This document shows positions 1-7,978 of a DNA stretch of 64,000 bases, one piece after another. Location of the stretch: the NCBI GenBank assembly GCA_963676865.2, contig CAXXSS010000004.1:186001-250000 (forward strand), given 5' to 3'. The notes under the pieces were generated by a model, which saw only the letters and a list, made by a program, of their open reading frames with translations, was not told the DNA's origin and ran no database searches. The stretch comes from JAAYUD01 sp963676865 (GTDB taxonomy: Bacteria; Bacteroidota; Bacteroidia; Bacteroidales; Bacteroidaceae). The translations under genes were made by a program, and so were the position numbers. Within the stretch, counting starts at the first letter, position 1. Each line of letters opens with the position of its first letter.

Positions 1-814
1 AGTATACTTCCATGGGGCGGTGGTAATCGAAATCAAGTTTCATACTGGGCGAATAGGGCGGCATGGATTTGGTGACGTCTATCATGGTGTCGGCAAACGA
101 CTCTCTGAGAGGTTCTTCCAACCCTGTGCTATTGGCTGCTTTGATCACTTCTATCATCATGCTTTTGATAAGCGACTCGGTGGCTTTGTTGCCTAGCAAC
201 ATGTCTGTGGTGGTGTTGAGTACTACCGTCAGTCCGTTGAACGGGATATTCCATACCGCCTTTTTCCAACGAGCTGTTGCATAGTCACTGCAAGTTGCCT
301 CTATGTCCGATGTGTTGAAGTTATCTACGACCTGTGTCAGCAGGGCTGTATCTTGGCATGAATAGGGGGCTATTATTAATCTGCCTAGAGATTGGTGTGT
401 GATGACGCCCGGTTCGAATTTTCCGGAGCATATAAAGGCAAGTCCCGCAGCAATACGGAGGGTAGGGAATTGCTCTTGTAGATCGGCTTCGAGCCCTATT
501 CCGTTTTCTATCAGGATGACCAATGTGTCTGGGTGCAACAAAGGGGGTAGCATTTCTTTCAACAGGCCATTATTGATGGATTTGAGACAAACCAATACCA
601 CATCGCATTGGGGCATGTCTTTGGTATGACTATATGCCGCTACATTCGATAAGTGAAAACTACCGTCAACGGAATCTATCTGGAGTCCGTTGGCCTTTAC
701 GAACTTGTAGTCTTTGTGAAATAGAAAATGGACTTCGTGACCGGCTTTGCTCAATTTGGCGCCATAGTATCCGCCTATAGCACCTGTTCCTATAATTCCG
801 TATTTTAGTGACAT
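1..814 (-). CDS. panE: 2-dehydropantoate 2-reductase (ketopantoate reductase), 3' end outside window
   Basis: Reading leftward from the ATG at 814 the frame stays open to the window edge, about 271 residues. It starts MSLKYGIIGTGAIGGYYGAK, an N-terminal Rossmann nucleotide-binding motif (GxGxxGG), followed by ApbA/PanE-like segments such as a VCLKS stretch and an IENGIG motif. A later RWKKAVWNIPFNGLTVVL segment matches the C-terminal substrate domain that carries the catalytic Lys. The family reduces ketopantoate to pantoate with NADPH on the cytosolic pantothenate/CoA route. Roughly the last 30-40 residues should lie left of the window. Family call is firm; PanE versus a paralogous ApbA-type reductase is less certain. 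Confidence 0.85.
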   Translation of the reverse strand, partial: MSLKYGIIGTGAIGGYYGAKLSKAGHEVHFLFHKDYKFVKANGLQIDSVDGSFHLSNVAAYSHTKDMPQCDVVLVCLKSINNGLLKEMLPPLLHPDTLVILIENGIGLEADLQEQFPTLRIAAGLAFICSGKFEPGVITHQSLGRLIIAPYSCQDTALLTQVVDNFNTSDIEATCSDYATARWKKAVWNIPFNGLTVVLNTTTDMLLGNKATESLIKSMMIEVIKAANSTGLEEPLRESFADTMIDVTKSMPPYSPSMKLDFDYHRPMEVY

Positions 815-1000
815 CTTTGTGACTTATTTATTGTTTCAATATACAATTGGATACAAATGTCACGATTTATCAAACAGATTCAAAGTAGCCCCGCGTATTT
901 TTATAATATATTAAGGAAGGTGAAAGATGAATTGCCTCATCCTTAATGAAGTGTCTATCGTTGATGGATAGTGTGTCTATGGGGGTACATTCCTTATTTT

Positions 1001-1642
1001 TCAGAAACTGTTTTGAATCCATGTGTAGGTAAGTACAAAATCGGGATGCAGGCGGTAGTGAATATCGTATTTATGTTGCTGTGGAGTGCGGTATTCGGCA
1101 GCTCTAAAAACGCCTTCTTTTTGCACCTGAAAAGGATAAATACGGAGATGTTTGATGAGGTCAACCTCGAGTAGATTAAGGCATTTGTATATGGTTTCTT
1201 TGGCTGACCAATGCAATAGAAGCGACCACACTTGGTCTCCTTCGTATGCCGTAGGTCTTTCGTCCTCCCGCAGGTAGTGGCTGGTGACTTTCTCTACCCG
1301 CCTGCCATATTGTTCGATGTCGATACCTACTTCGGAATCCGGACTTAAAATAACGGCCGCATAACCTTTGGTGTGCGAAATGCTGATGTGGTACGAACCG
1401 TCGGCTATGTAGGGCTTGCCATTATCGTTGTAATCTATTTTTAAATATTTGCCTGATAGGGTATACAGAAGTGCTCGTACGGCAAGCCATTCTAATCGGC
1501 GATGAGGAGCTGTGAATTGTCGGAGTTGTGCTTCTTCGATTTGAGAAAAGGGGAATAAAAGTCGAAGTTGTGCTTCGTTTTCACTGATTTGCCATACGGC
1601 CCATCGGACTGTATCCACTTGGTGTTGCTGAAATATGGGCAT
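1001..1642 (-). CDS. 4'-phosphopantetheinyl transferase superfamily protein (Sfp type)
   Basis: 213 residues. The hallmark motifs are visible: GIDIE at residues 106-110 and WSAKE at 145-149, supplying the Mg/CoA-binding D108, E110 and E149, plus an NGKPY block near 74-78 and SISH at 87-90. The family moves 4'-phosphopantetheine from CoA onto a carrier-protein serine. Length is normal for the Sfp/AcpT class. It starts 5 bp after the gldE stop, so it is very likely co-transcribed with ssb and gldE, a pairing common in Bacteroidales. The carrier protein it serves is not shown; with no polyketide or NRPS gene here, fatty-acid ACP is the simplest guess. Confidence 0.88.
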   Translation of the reverse strand: MPIFQQHQVDTVRWAVWQISENEAQLRLLFPFSQIEEAQLRQFTAPHRRLEWLAVRALLYTLSGKYLKIDYNDNGKPYIADGSYHISISHTKGYAAVILSPDSEVGIDIEQYGRRVEKVTSHYLREDERPTAYEGDQVWSLLLHWSAKETIYKCLNLLEVDLIKHLRIYPFQVQKEGVFRAAEYRTPQQHKYDIHYRLHPDFVLTYTWIQNSF

Positions 1643-1647
1643 GATTT

Positions 1648-3027
1648 TTATTTCTTTCCTTCGAATTCTTCTTGTCTCTTACTCGCTTCGGAGCTTGTCT
1701 CTTTGATAGTGAATTTGACCTTTTTAATGCGTCGGCTATCAACGGCAAGCACTTCGAATTCATAATTTCGGTAGGTCACTTTCTCGTGAAGCGTAGGAAA
1801 TTCTCTTTTCAGTTCGAGCAACAGGCCGGCAATGGTATCGGCATCGCCTTCTACCTCTTGGAAAATATCTTCTTCAAGGTCCGTTTCCTTATAGAAATCG
1901 GTAAGTAATGTTTTGGCTTCGAATATCCACGTATGGTCGTTTATTTCGATAAAGTTGTTTTCGTCGTCATCGTATTCGTCGTGTATCTCTCCGACGATTT
2001 CTTCGATGACGTCTTCCATGGTAACGATGCCCGAAGTGCCGCCAAACTCATCGACAACAATCGCAATATGAATCCGGTTGGCTTGGAATTCGCGCAGCAA
2101 TTCGTCAATCATTTTGGTCTCGGGAACAAAATAGGCGGGGCGGATGAGCGATTGCCAACGGAAGTTGTCATTCTTTGTCAGATGAGGAAGCAAATCTTTG
2201 ATATAAAGTATGCCTTTTATATTGTCTAGCGAATCGATGTAGACCGGTATTCTGGAATAGATGTTCTCTTTGATGCAGGTGAGCACTTCTGAAAATGTTG
2301 CATGAACGTTGAGAGTCACGACGTCCATACGTGGTATCATAATGTCTTTGGCAGCTTCTCCGCCGAAACGTATGATGCCTTCAAGGAGATTATTCTCGAC
2401 GGATATTTCCTCTTTATCGGTCAATTCCAACGCATGCGACAGTTCGTTGACGGAAATATTGTATTTTTGACTTTTCTGTGCAAAATATTTATTGATAAAA
2501 GTGGTGGAGTGTATCATGGCATACGATAGCGGACGAAAGAAAGAACGTAGAAGCATGATAGTGGGAGCTGCAAAGCGACTGAAAGAAAGCGACTTTTGTG
2601 CAGAAAATATTTTGGGCATGATTTCGCCGAAGAGCAGGAGCACGAAAGTAAGGATAATCGTCAGCATGATGAACTCTACAATGGGCGATGCGAAATGAAT
2701 ACAAGTTCCGAAAAAGTAGTTGCAGAGCATGATGATAGTGACATTGACTAAATTGTTGGTGATAAGCACCGTGGTGAGCAATTGCTCTTTGTCTGCTAGA
2801 AGCGAGGTGATGCGTTTGTCTGAGAGCGATTCGCTCGATTCGATTTTGTTCAAATCGGTGGGCGACAGCGAAAAGAATGCTATTTCGGATGCTGAAGCAA
2901 AAGCCGAAATAAACAACAGGATACCTACTAACACAATTGCTACTAAAGCGGATGTGGTAGGGGGCGTAATCGTTGTTGAACTGAAAATATTTGCCCCGAT
3001 AAAGTATAAATATACGTCTGGATCCAA
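1648..3027 (-). CDS. gldE: GldE-type CNNM/CorC family membrane protein (DUF21, CBS pair, CorC domain)
   Basis: 459 residues. A first hydrophobic segment at about 24-50 is followed by a DUF21 membrane domain with further helices to about 185. A CBS pair follows (starting around IMIPRMDVVTL, with a second block at ILYIKDLLPHL), and a C-terminal CorC_HlyC domain lies near 350-440. Related proteins are linked to Mg/divalent-cation export; in gliding Bacteroidota GldE supports lipoprotein GldD function, but homologues are widespread in non-gliding species, so gliding is not implied. It lies 26 bp after ssb and 5 bp before the PPTase gene, the usual ssb-gldE-PPTase order. Transport substrate unknown. 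Confidence 0.85.
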   Translation of the reverse strand: MDPDVYLYFIGANIFSSTTITPPTTSALVAIVLVGILLFISAFASASEIAFFSLSPTDLNKIESSESLSDKRITSLLADKEQLLTTVLITNNLVNVTIIMLCNYFFGTCIHFASPIVEFIMLTIILTFVLLLFGEIMPKIFSAQKSLSFSRFAAPTIMLLRSFFRPLSYAMIHSTTFINKYFAQKSQKYNISVNELSHALELTDKEEISVENNLLEGIIRFGGEAAKDIMIPRMDVVTLNVHATFSEVLTCIKENIYSRIPVYIDSLDNIKGILYIKDLLPHLTKNDNFRWQSLIRPAYFVPETKMIDELLREFQANRIHIAIVVDEFGGTSGIVTMEDVIEEIVGEIHDEYDDDENNFIEINDHTWIFEAKTLLTDFYKETDLEEDIFQEVEGDADTIAGLLLELKREFPTLHEKVTYRNYEFEVLAVDSRRIKKVKFTIKETSSEASKRQEEFEGKK

Positions 3028-3053
3028 AAATAAAAGATTTAGTTAAACATTGG

Positions 3054-3425
3054 TCAGAGAGTAGCAGAGCTACTTTCTGGCGTTGATGAATTTTTCGGAG
3101 TCAACATCTCCATATTTTCGACATAAACTTCGGTGATGTATCGTTGAGCTCCCGATTTGTCGTTATACGAACGGGTGCGGAGTTTCCCTTCGATATAAAG
3201 CTTGTCTCCCTTGTGAACATATTTATCTACCACTTGGGCTATGCGGTTGGAAGCAACAATGTTGTGCCAATCGGTGCGCTCAGGAACTTGTGTTCCATTG
3301 GGAAGAGTATATCCACGCTCGGTAGTGGCTATCGAAAAAGTGGCGACAGCTTGGCCGCTATCGAAATATTTCACATCTGGATCTTTCCCTACGTTTCCTA
3401 ATAAGATGACTTTGTTGACAGACAT
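3054..3425 (-). CDS. ssb: single-stranded DNA-binding protein
   Basis: 123 residues with a single OB-fold. It begins MSVNKVILLGNVGKDPDVKY and contains FSIATTERG, WHNIVASNR and GDKLYIEGKLRTRSY, the standard SSB strands. The C-terminal tail is short, lacking the long Gly/Pro linker and the DDDIPF-like acidic tip of E. coli SSB. This is seen in short Bacteroidota SSBs and may mean that partner recruitment is done by a paralogue. First gene of the ssb-gldE-PPTase unit, with a Bacteroidota-type promoter 29-60 bp upstream. Confidence 0.93.
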   Translation of the reverse strand: MSVNKVILLGNVGKDPDVKYFDSGQAVATFSIATTERGYTLPNGTQVPERTDWHNIVASNRIAQVVDKYVHKGDKLYIEGKLRTRSYNDKSGAQRYITEVYVENMEMLTPKNSSTPESSSATL

Positions 3426-3453
3426 TTTAATAACGTTAATAAGTTTGTTTCTG

Positions 3454-3485
3454 CAAATTTAAATAGAAATCGGACGTTATGCAAA
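3454..3485 (-). promoter_or_regulatory. Bacteroidota sigma-type promoter for ssb
   Basis: On the minus strand TTTG (3485-3482), a 20-bp spacer and TAAATTTG (3461-3454) match the phylum consensus TTTG-N19/20-TAnnTTTG. Transcription would begin near 3448, about 20 nt before the ssb ATG. Confidence 0.65.
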
Positions 3486-3691
3486 TTATTTTTTTATTTC
3501 TTCCGTTTATATTTTGTTTAAGACCTACCTGCTGCAAATGTCAGTCTATATGTATTTATAAAAGGCCTTTCAAAATCGCTTCCTGTGCTTATACAAAAAA
3601 GCAAATAAAAAGAAGAGATGAATAGATGTTTTTGCTATATTCTTTTTATATTTGGGGGTAAAATAAGAATCGGAAACTTATACTTTTTTAT

Positions 3692-4282
3692 ATGGATAAG
3701 ACTATAAGTAATGAATGTTATCTGCTTGAAATAAGGCTGGATAATTGCTGTGTAGATGTATGGAGAACTGTAGAGGTCTCTTCGAATATTGTATTGCCGG
3801 AATTGCATCAAGTGATTCAAGCGGCAATGGGTTGGTGGGATGAGCACTTGCATCAATTTGTGAAGGACAAAGTTTATTATATGTCGGAAGACAGCGTGAA
3901 AGAGAATTTAAACTTTGCTATGTGCAACGTGGATATGGTGGCTTATGAAGAAACTCACTTATTTGAATTGTTGAACAGAAAGAAGGCTCATTTGAAATAT
4001 GAATATGATTTCGGAGACTCATGGTATCATACAATAACCTTATTGGAGCGCCGCTCATATACAGAAGGTGAAAGTCGTAAACCGAAATTGATAGCTGGAG
4101 AAAATGCCTGTCCACCCGAAGATTGTGGTGGTATATGGGGCTATGAGGGTGTGGTGGAAGCAGCGAAGCACAAACGCTCTAAAAGGTACAAAGAACTTAA
4201 AGATTGGCTTGGCGAAGATTTTGATCCTTATCAATTTGATAAAGATAAAACGGAGCTTGACGTGCAAGATTGTCTGTCCTAA
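3692..4282 (+). CDS. plasmid pRiA4b ORF-3-like protein
   Basis: 196 residues. The N-terminal half (LLEIRLDNCCVDVWRTVEVS, then LHQVIQAAMGWWDEHLHQF) and the later FGDSWYHTITLLE and GENACPPEDCGGIWGYE blocks are the recognisable signatures of the PF07929 pRiA4b ORF-3 family. These proteins often travel on plasmids and transposons and have no established biochemical role. A -7-like TATATTTG occurs at 3647-3654, giving a leader of about 30 nt. It stands alone, followed by an IS-derived remnant, which fits acquisition as accessory DNA between the ssb operon and the qorB/mutY block. Confidence 0.85.
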   Translation: MDKTISNECYLLEIRLDNCCVDVWRTVEVSSNIVLPELHQVIQAAMGWWDEHLHQFVKDKVYYMSEDSVKENLNFAMCNVDMVAYEETHLFELLNRKKAHLKYEYDFGDSWYHTITLLERRSYTEGESRKPKLIAGENACPPEDCGGIWGYEGVVEAAKHKRSKRYKELKDWLGEDFDPYQFDKDKTELDVQDCLS

Positions 4283-4328
4283 CTTATCGGCATCTATCTG
4301 CGTGGATAGTAAAATTTATGTTCATTAC

Positions 4329-4535
4329 TTGAGTTCGGGATAAGAAATCAAAAGAAGGCGAGTTGATTTGCCTTCACGGCTTCATATTCGGTAAGTGCTC
4401 TAGGCTTGTTTTCAAAGAAGCAGATCGCTGCAATGACTAAAATGGAAGAAAACAAGATTCGTCATTATTTCACTCTCCGACATAACCCTTTTCTATTTGA
4501 ATAGTTTTTTACTTTTCTGCTTATCCCGAACTCAA
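4329..4535. mobile_element. MITE-like deletion derivative of an insertion sequence
   Basis: Perfect 16-bp inverted repeats TTGAGTTCGGGATAAG (4329-4344) and its complement (4520-4535) bound 207 bp. Immediately inside the left end, the minus strand encodes the tail of a protein ending NQLAFF with its stop at 4348-4350, as expected for the C-terminus of a transposase. The rest of the gene is missing. No clear target duplication was found. It occupies most of the 358-bp gap between the pRiA4b gene and qorB; the remainder shows only the likely qorB terminator. Confidence 0.6.
4348..4443 (-). pseudogene. C-terminal transposase fragment inside the IS remnant
   Basis: About 31 codons ending ALTEYEAVKANQLAFF-stop are open on the minus strand just inside the inverted repeat. 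The position, with the stop a few bases from the terminal repeat, is typical of DDE-transposase genes that run to the element end. I could not name the IS family from this fragment. Confidence 0.4.
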
Positions 4536-4597
4536 ATATTCATTCTATTTTGGCTGATAGGAGATGGAAATTATCATTAAAGCATAATTATTTTATC

Positions 4598-4632
4598 ATT
4601 AACCACCTGTTCGGGGTGGCTAATGATAAAAT
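4598..4632 (-). terminator. stem-loop after qorB
   Basis: The sequence TTTTATCATTA, then a loop containing the CACCTG/GGTGG region, then TAATGATAAAA forms an 11-bp perfect stem directly downstream of the qorB stop. The stem edges supply the T-rich run on either strand, so it can end the qorB transcript. Confidence 0.55.
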
Positions 4633-4640
4633 ATAAAGAA

Positions 4641-5489
4641 TTAAGCGTTCAATGCTTTCTTTACTACTGCCGATAGAGGCGTTGTAGAATGCCCTATCAG
4701 TTTTGAGAGAACATGACTTTCGTCATAAAGATCGCCTTTAGAGGCACTAACATCCCAATTCGCAAGAGCTTTTGCCAAAGGTTCGGGAAGGCCTGCGCCT
4801 GTGAGAATTGCTGCGTATTCATTTTCCGAAAGATCCTTGTAAGGAATCGTTTTTTCTGTTTGCCGTGATATTTCGGCTGCCAGATCGGTTAGCGTAAATG
4901 ATTCGTCGCCGGACAATTCGTATGTTTTTCCTTCATTATCTGGAGTGGTCAACACAATGGCTGCTGCTTCTGCGTAGTCGACTCTTGCAGCAGATGAAAT
5001 TTTTCCATTGCCTGCACTACCTAGTAAGACACCTGCCTTAACAGCACTTGGAACGGACGCCGTATAGTTTTCAGTATACCATCCGTTGCGTAACAATGTG
5101 AATGGAATGCCCGATTCGGCGAGAGCCTGCTCTGTGGATACATGCTCTGCGGCGAGACTTAGGGTGGACGCATCGGCATGGAGCAAACTAGTATATACAA
5201 TCCATTTTATACCGACTTGTTGAGCTGCTTTAATGACGCTCTCGTGTTGGCGTTTGCGCTGACCTACTTCGTTACTTGAGATCAGTAACAAGTAGTCTAT
5301 GCCTTTTAATGATTCGGCTAATGTCTCGGGTTTGTTGTAGTCGAACACTTTACTTGAGATATTCATGTCAGCAGCTTTCTCTGGTGTTCTTACTAAAGCG
5401 GTCAGATTATCTGCAGAGGTTCTTTCTTTCAGTTTTTGTACTACCAAACGACCTAGTTGTCCGGTAGCGCCTGTAATTCCAATTTTCAT
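4641..5489 (-). CDS. qorB: NAD(P)H quinone oxidoreductase 2-like NmrA/SDR protein
   Basis: 282 residues, close in length and sequence pattern to E. coli QorB. The N-terminal GATGQLG (7-13) is the atypical-SDR glycine motif. LLLISSNEVGQR, YTSLLHADAS and LLRNGWYTENY are blocks shared with QorB, and the tail has VLSKLIGHSTTPL. The family binds NADPH and reduces quinones or acts as a redox sensor in the cytosol. The gene follows an Rrf2 regulator on the same strand (107-bp gap). Regulation by that protein is an inference from adjacency. Confidence 0.85.
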   Translation of the reverse strand: MKIGITGATGQLGRLVVQKLKERTSADNLTALVRTPEKAADMNISSKVFDYNKPETLAESLKGIDYLLLISSNEVGQRKRQHESVIKAAQQVGIKWIVYTSLLHADASTLSLAAEHVSTEQALAESGIPFTLLRNGWYTENYTASVPSAVKAGVLLGSAGNGKISSAARVDYAEAAAIVLTTPDNEGKTYELSGDESFTLTDLAAEISRQTEKTIPYKDLSENEYAAILTGAGLPEPLAKALANWDVSASKGDLYDESHVLSKLIGHSTTPLSAVVKKALNA

Positions 5490-5596
5490 CCTGTTTTAAT
5501 TTTTAATTGTAACTGTTTAATATTTCTCATTCGAGTTTTCTGAAGTCGGATGAGGTTTTGTCTTCATTTCTGTCTTTAATATTCTCCGGAAGGGTA

Positions 5597-6007
5597 TTAA
5601 TGAAATTGGCTTGCAAAATCTGCCAATGTCTTGTCTTTTAGAAAATTGATAACGACTCTGTCTGTTTCTGAAAATAAGTTTTCCAATTTCTCATTGATTC
5701 TTTTTCCTACCGGACATAGTGGATTGGGACATTGGTTCTTTTTACCCAATACTTCGGAATTTTTTACTGCGACGTAAATATCTGCCAGAAAGATCTCCGT
5801 TGCGGGCTTGTTCAACGTTGATCCGCCATCTTTGCCCTTGCGGGTAAAAACAAGTTTTGCCTCATGTAGCATACTCAGCTCTTTTCTCACAATGACGGGA
5901 TTGATCCCAATGCTGCCAGCTATCCATTCGGAACTAAGATACTCTCCCGGGCTTACTGCCAGTAAGGTGAGTATGTGTATCGCTGTTGCAAATCTTGTAT
6001 TACTCAT
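5597..6007 (-). CDS. Rrf2-family transcriptional regulator
   Basis: 136 residues from the ATG at 6007; a longer frame to 6046 adds an unlikely hydrophobic leader, while MSNTRFATAIHILTLLA is the usual Rrf2/YwnA start. A winged helix-turn-helix spans about 10-65 (SSEWIAGSIGINPVIVRKEL, GKDGGS). Two cysteines in the CPNPLCPVG block resemble the YwnA-like subgroup rather than the Fe-S ligand triad of IscR/NsrR. It probably controls the downstream qorB gene in response to electrophile or redox stress, by analogy with YwnA/YodB-type pairs. Confidence 0.82.
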   Translation of the reverse strand: MSNTRFATAIHILTLLAVSPGEYLSSEWIAGSIGINPVIVRKELSMLHEAKLVFTRKGKDGGSTLNKPATEIFLADIYVAVKNSEVLGKKNQCPNPLCPVGKRINEKLENLFSETDRVVINFLKDKTLADFASQFH

Positions 6008-6239
6008 AACAGTGGCAAATATACAATCTATTTTTAAATGTAACAAAATATATTACATTTATTTTATTGTTTTGTACTATGTTTACTATATTGTTGTTTT
6101 TCAATGGAATGAGTTGCTTCAATATGATTACTCGAGGTTGGTCTCAAACGCCATTGGAGAGGTACAACCATGAGTTTGTGTGACGGTGATCTACCAAATA
6201 GGGAAGGAGTCGAGGATAATCTTCAGGGAAGAATGAATA

Positions 6240-7292
6240 CTATTCTTCGGTTGTGTTTTTTTCCAGAAATCGATAGACCAATTGGGGCATAGCATAGTTT
6301 CTCCATTCTGTGATCGGGATAGGAAAATAACTGGCAGGAAGTTGAATTGTCGTTTCTTTGATTTCTAGTAAATAAAAATCGGTATAAATAATTCGATGAC
6401 TCAACACATGTTTTACCCTTTCGATATGGGATAATTGCACCCTATTGCCTACAGATATTGTCAATAGGTGAAAGCTTTCATCCTCCAAAAGTTGCAAGGG
6501 ATCCAGCTGCTGGGGTGTTTCTATTAGTGGGAGTTCGTAAAGATTATGCCATATATCTTTATTGGTGCGCTTGTGTAGCCAAAGCGTTTTTGCGGTACGT
6601 ATCAACAGGTAATTGAAATAACGGGCAGAGGTTTTTGTCTTGTGATTTTTGATAGGCAATTGATTCACTTTGTTTTTGGCAAGCGCCAAACAAGATGTCG
6701 ATAGTGGACAATCGTGGCATCGTGGCATAGCCGGAGTACATTGAATGGCACCGAAATCCATAATGGCTTGGTTGTACTCGCCTGGATGATCTTTGTCGAG
6801 TAATGACTGCGCCCATTCGGCAAATTCCTTTTTACCTTCGGTAGAGTCGATAGGCGTTTCTATGTCGAAATATCGGGAGAGAACTCTATATACATTTCCA
6901 TCGACTACGGCGTATGGCATTCCATAGGCAATGGAGCATATAGCCGCTGCTGTGTACGGACCGACACCTTTTAACTCTAGTACCTTATTATATATGGTAG
7001 GGAAGCTGCCGTTCATGCTTTTTGCAGCTTCGTGCAAATTTCGAGCTCTTGAATAATATCCCAATCCCTGCCAATAGTGCAGCACTTCGTCTTCATCAGC
7101 TTGGGCGAGCGAACGTACATCGGGAAAGCGATTCACAAAGCGTAAATAGTAGTCCAAACCTTGATCAACACGAGTCTGTTGAAGGATTATTTCAGAGAGC
7201 CATATAAGATAGGGGTCGGACGTTCTGCGCCATGGTAAATCACGAGCGTTTGTGGTATACCAATTGTGTAATATTTCGGAAAAAACAGACAT
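6240..7292 (-). CDS. mutY: A/G-specific adenine glycosylase
   Basis: 350 residues. The HhH-GPD domain contains WLSEIILQQTRV with the catalytic Glu, the helix-hairpin-helix LKGVGPYTAAA, and VVDGNVYRVLSR with the catalytic Asp. Four cysteines in the spacing C-x6-C-x2-C-x5-C (CTPAMPRCHDCPLSTSC) ligate the 4Fe-4S cluster. The C-terminal third is the MutT-like domain that reads 8-oxoG. It removes adenine opposite 8-oxoguanine. In many Bacteroidales mutY neighbours ssb; here about 2.8 kb of pRiA4b gene, IS remnant, qorB and Rrf2 gene separate them. A -7-like TATCTTTG lies at 7332-7325. Confidence 0.95.
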   Translation of the reverse strand: MSVFSEILHNWYTTNARDLPWRRTSDPYLIWLSEIILQQTRVDQGLDYYLRFVNRFPDVRSLAQADEDEVLHYWQGLGYYSRARNLHEAAKSMNGSFPTIYNKVLELKGVGPYTAAAICSIAYGMPYAVVDGNVYRVLSRYFDIETPIDSTEGKKEFAEWAQSLLDKDHPGEYNQAIMDFGAIQCTPAMPRCHDCPLSTSCLALAKNKVNQLPIKNHKTKTSARYFNYLLIRTAKTLWLHKRTNKDIWHNLYELPLIETPQQLDPLQLLEDESFHLLTISVGNRVQLSHIERVKHVLSHRIIYTDFYLLEIKETTIQLPASYFPIPITEWRNYAMPQLVYRFLEKNTTEE

Positions 7293-7470
7293 TGATTATT
7301 GCTTTTTAAACTGAATATAGACAGCAAAGATAGAAAATATTACTTAATCCCTCGGTTGATGTTATTTTTTTTGAAATTAAAGCGAAATAAATTTTTAATA
7401 AAGCCCGAAAGTTCATATATTTGCAGTCCGAAATGATAGAGAATAAATAATTTATATATTAATAAGAACT

Positions 7471-7746
7471 ATGACAAAAGCAGATATCGTTAGCGAAATC
7501 GCGAAAAAGACAGGAATTGAGAAAACATCCGTATTGGAAGTTGTTGAATCGTATATGGAAGTAGTTAAGGAATCTTTGGCAAAAAACGAAAATGTTTATT
7601 TGCGTGGTTTTGGTAGCTTTATCGTAAAGAAAAGAGCCCAGAAGACTGCTCGTAACATTTCTAGAAATACCACGATCATTATTCCGGAGCATAATATCCC
7701 GGTATTCAAACCGGCTAAAACCTTCACTATTTCGATTAAAAAGTAA
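7471..7746 (+). CDS. HU-family DNA-binding protein
   Basis: 91 residues with the complete HU fold: MTKADIVSEIAKKTGIEK, VYLRGFGSFIVKKR and NTTIIIPEHNIPVFKPAK, the last being the DNA-bending arm in which the usual R-N-P-x-T-G-E is replaced by RNTTIIIPEHN, common in Bacteroidota. It is divergent from mutY. TATATTTG at 7416-7423 with a T-rich -33 region gives a leader of about 40 nt. It acts as a nucleoid protein. Confidence 0.92.
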   Translation: MTKADIVSEIAKKTGIEKTSVLEVVESYMEVVKESLAKNENVYLRGFGSFIVKKRAQKTARNISRNTTIIIPEHNIPVFKPAKTFTISIKK

Positions 7747-7789
7747 ATTATTGTAATTGTTTTATCAACTTATAAATTTTTTTTAAATT

Positions 7790-7882
7790 ATGCCAAGTGG
7801 TAAGAAAAAAAAGAGACACAAGATGTCTACGCATAAGCGTAAAAAAAGACTAAGATTGAACAGACATAAGTCTCGTAAATAG
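7790..7882 (+). CDS. very short basic ribosomal-type protein (AURKAIP1/COX24, bS22/mS38-like)
   Basis: 30 residues beginning MPSGKKKKRHKMSTHKRKK and ending NRHKSRK, with no acidic residue and more than half Lys, Arg or His. This length and composition match the Bacteroidota proteins carrying the AURKAIP1/COX24 domain, the bacterial relatives of mitochondrial mS38 and mycobacterial bS22, small-subunit proteins. It sits between HU and RNase G, a usual place for it in the phylum. The gene is easily missed by length cut-offs. The family call is from pattern recognition. Confidence 0.8.
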   Translation: MPSGKKKKRHKMSTHKRKKRLRLNRHKSRK

Positions 7883-7978
7883 ACAAGGTGTGTTGTCAAA
7901 GCCTTATAACAAACTTGAAAGCTCTGTCTTTTGAGTTTGTTTTTTATATTTGTAATGTAAATAACAAAGAAAAACATT

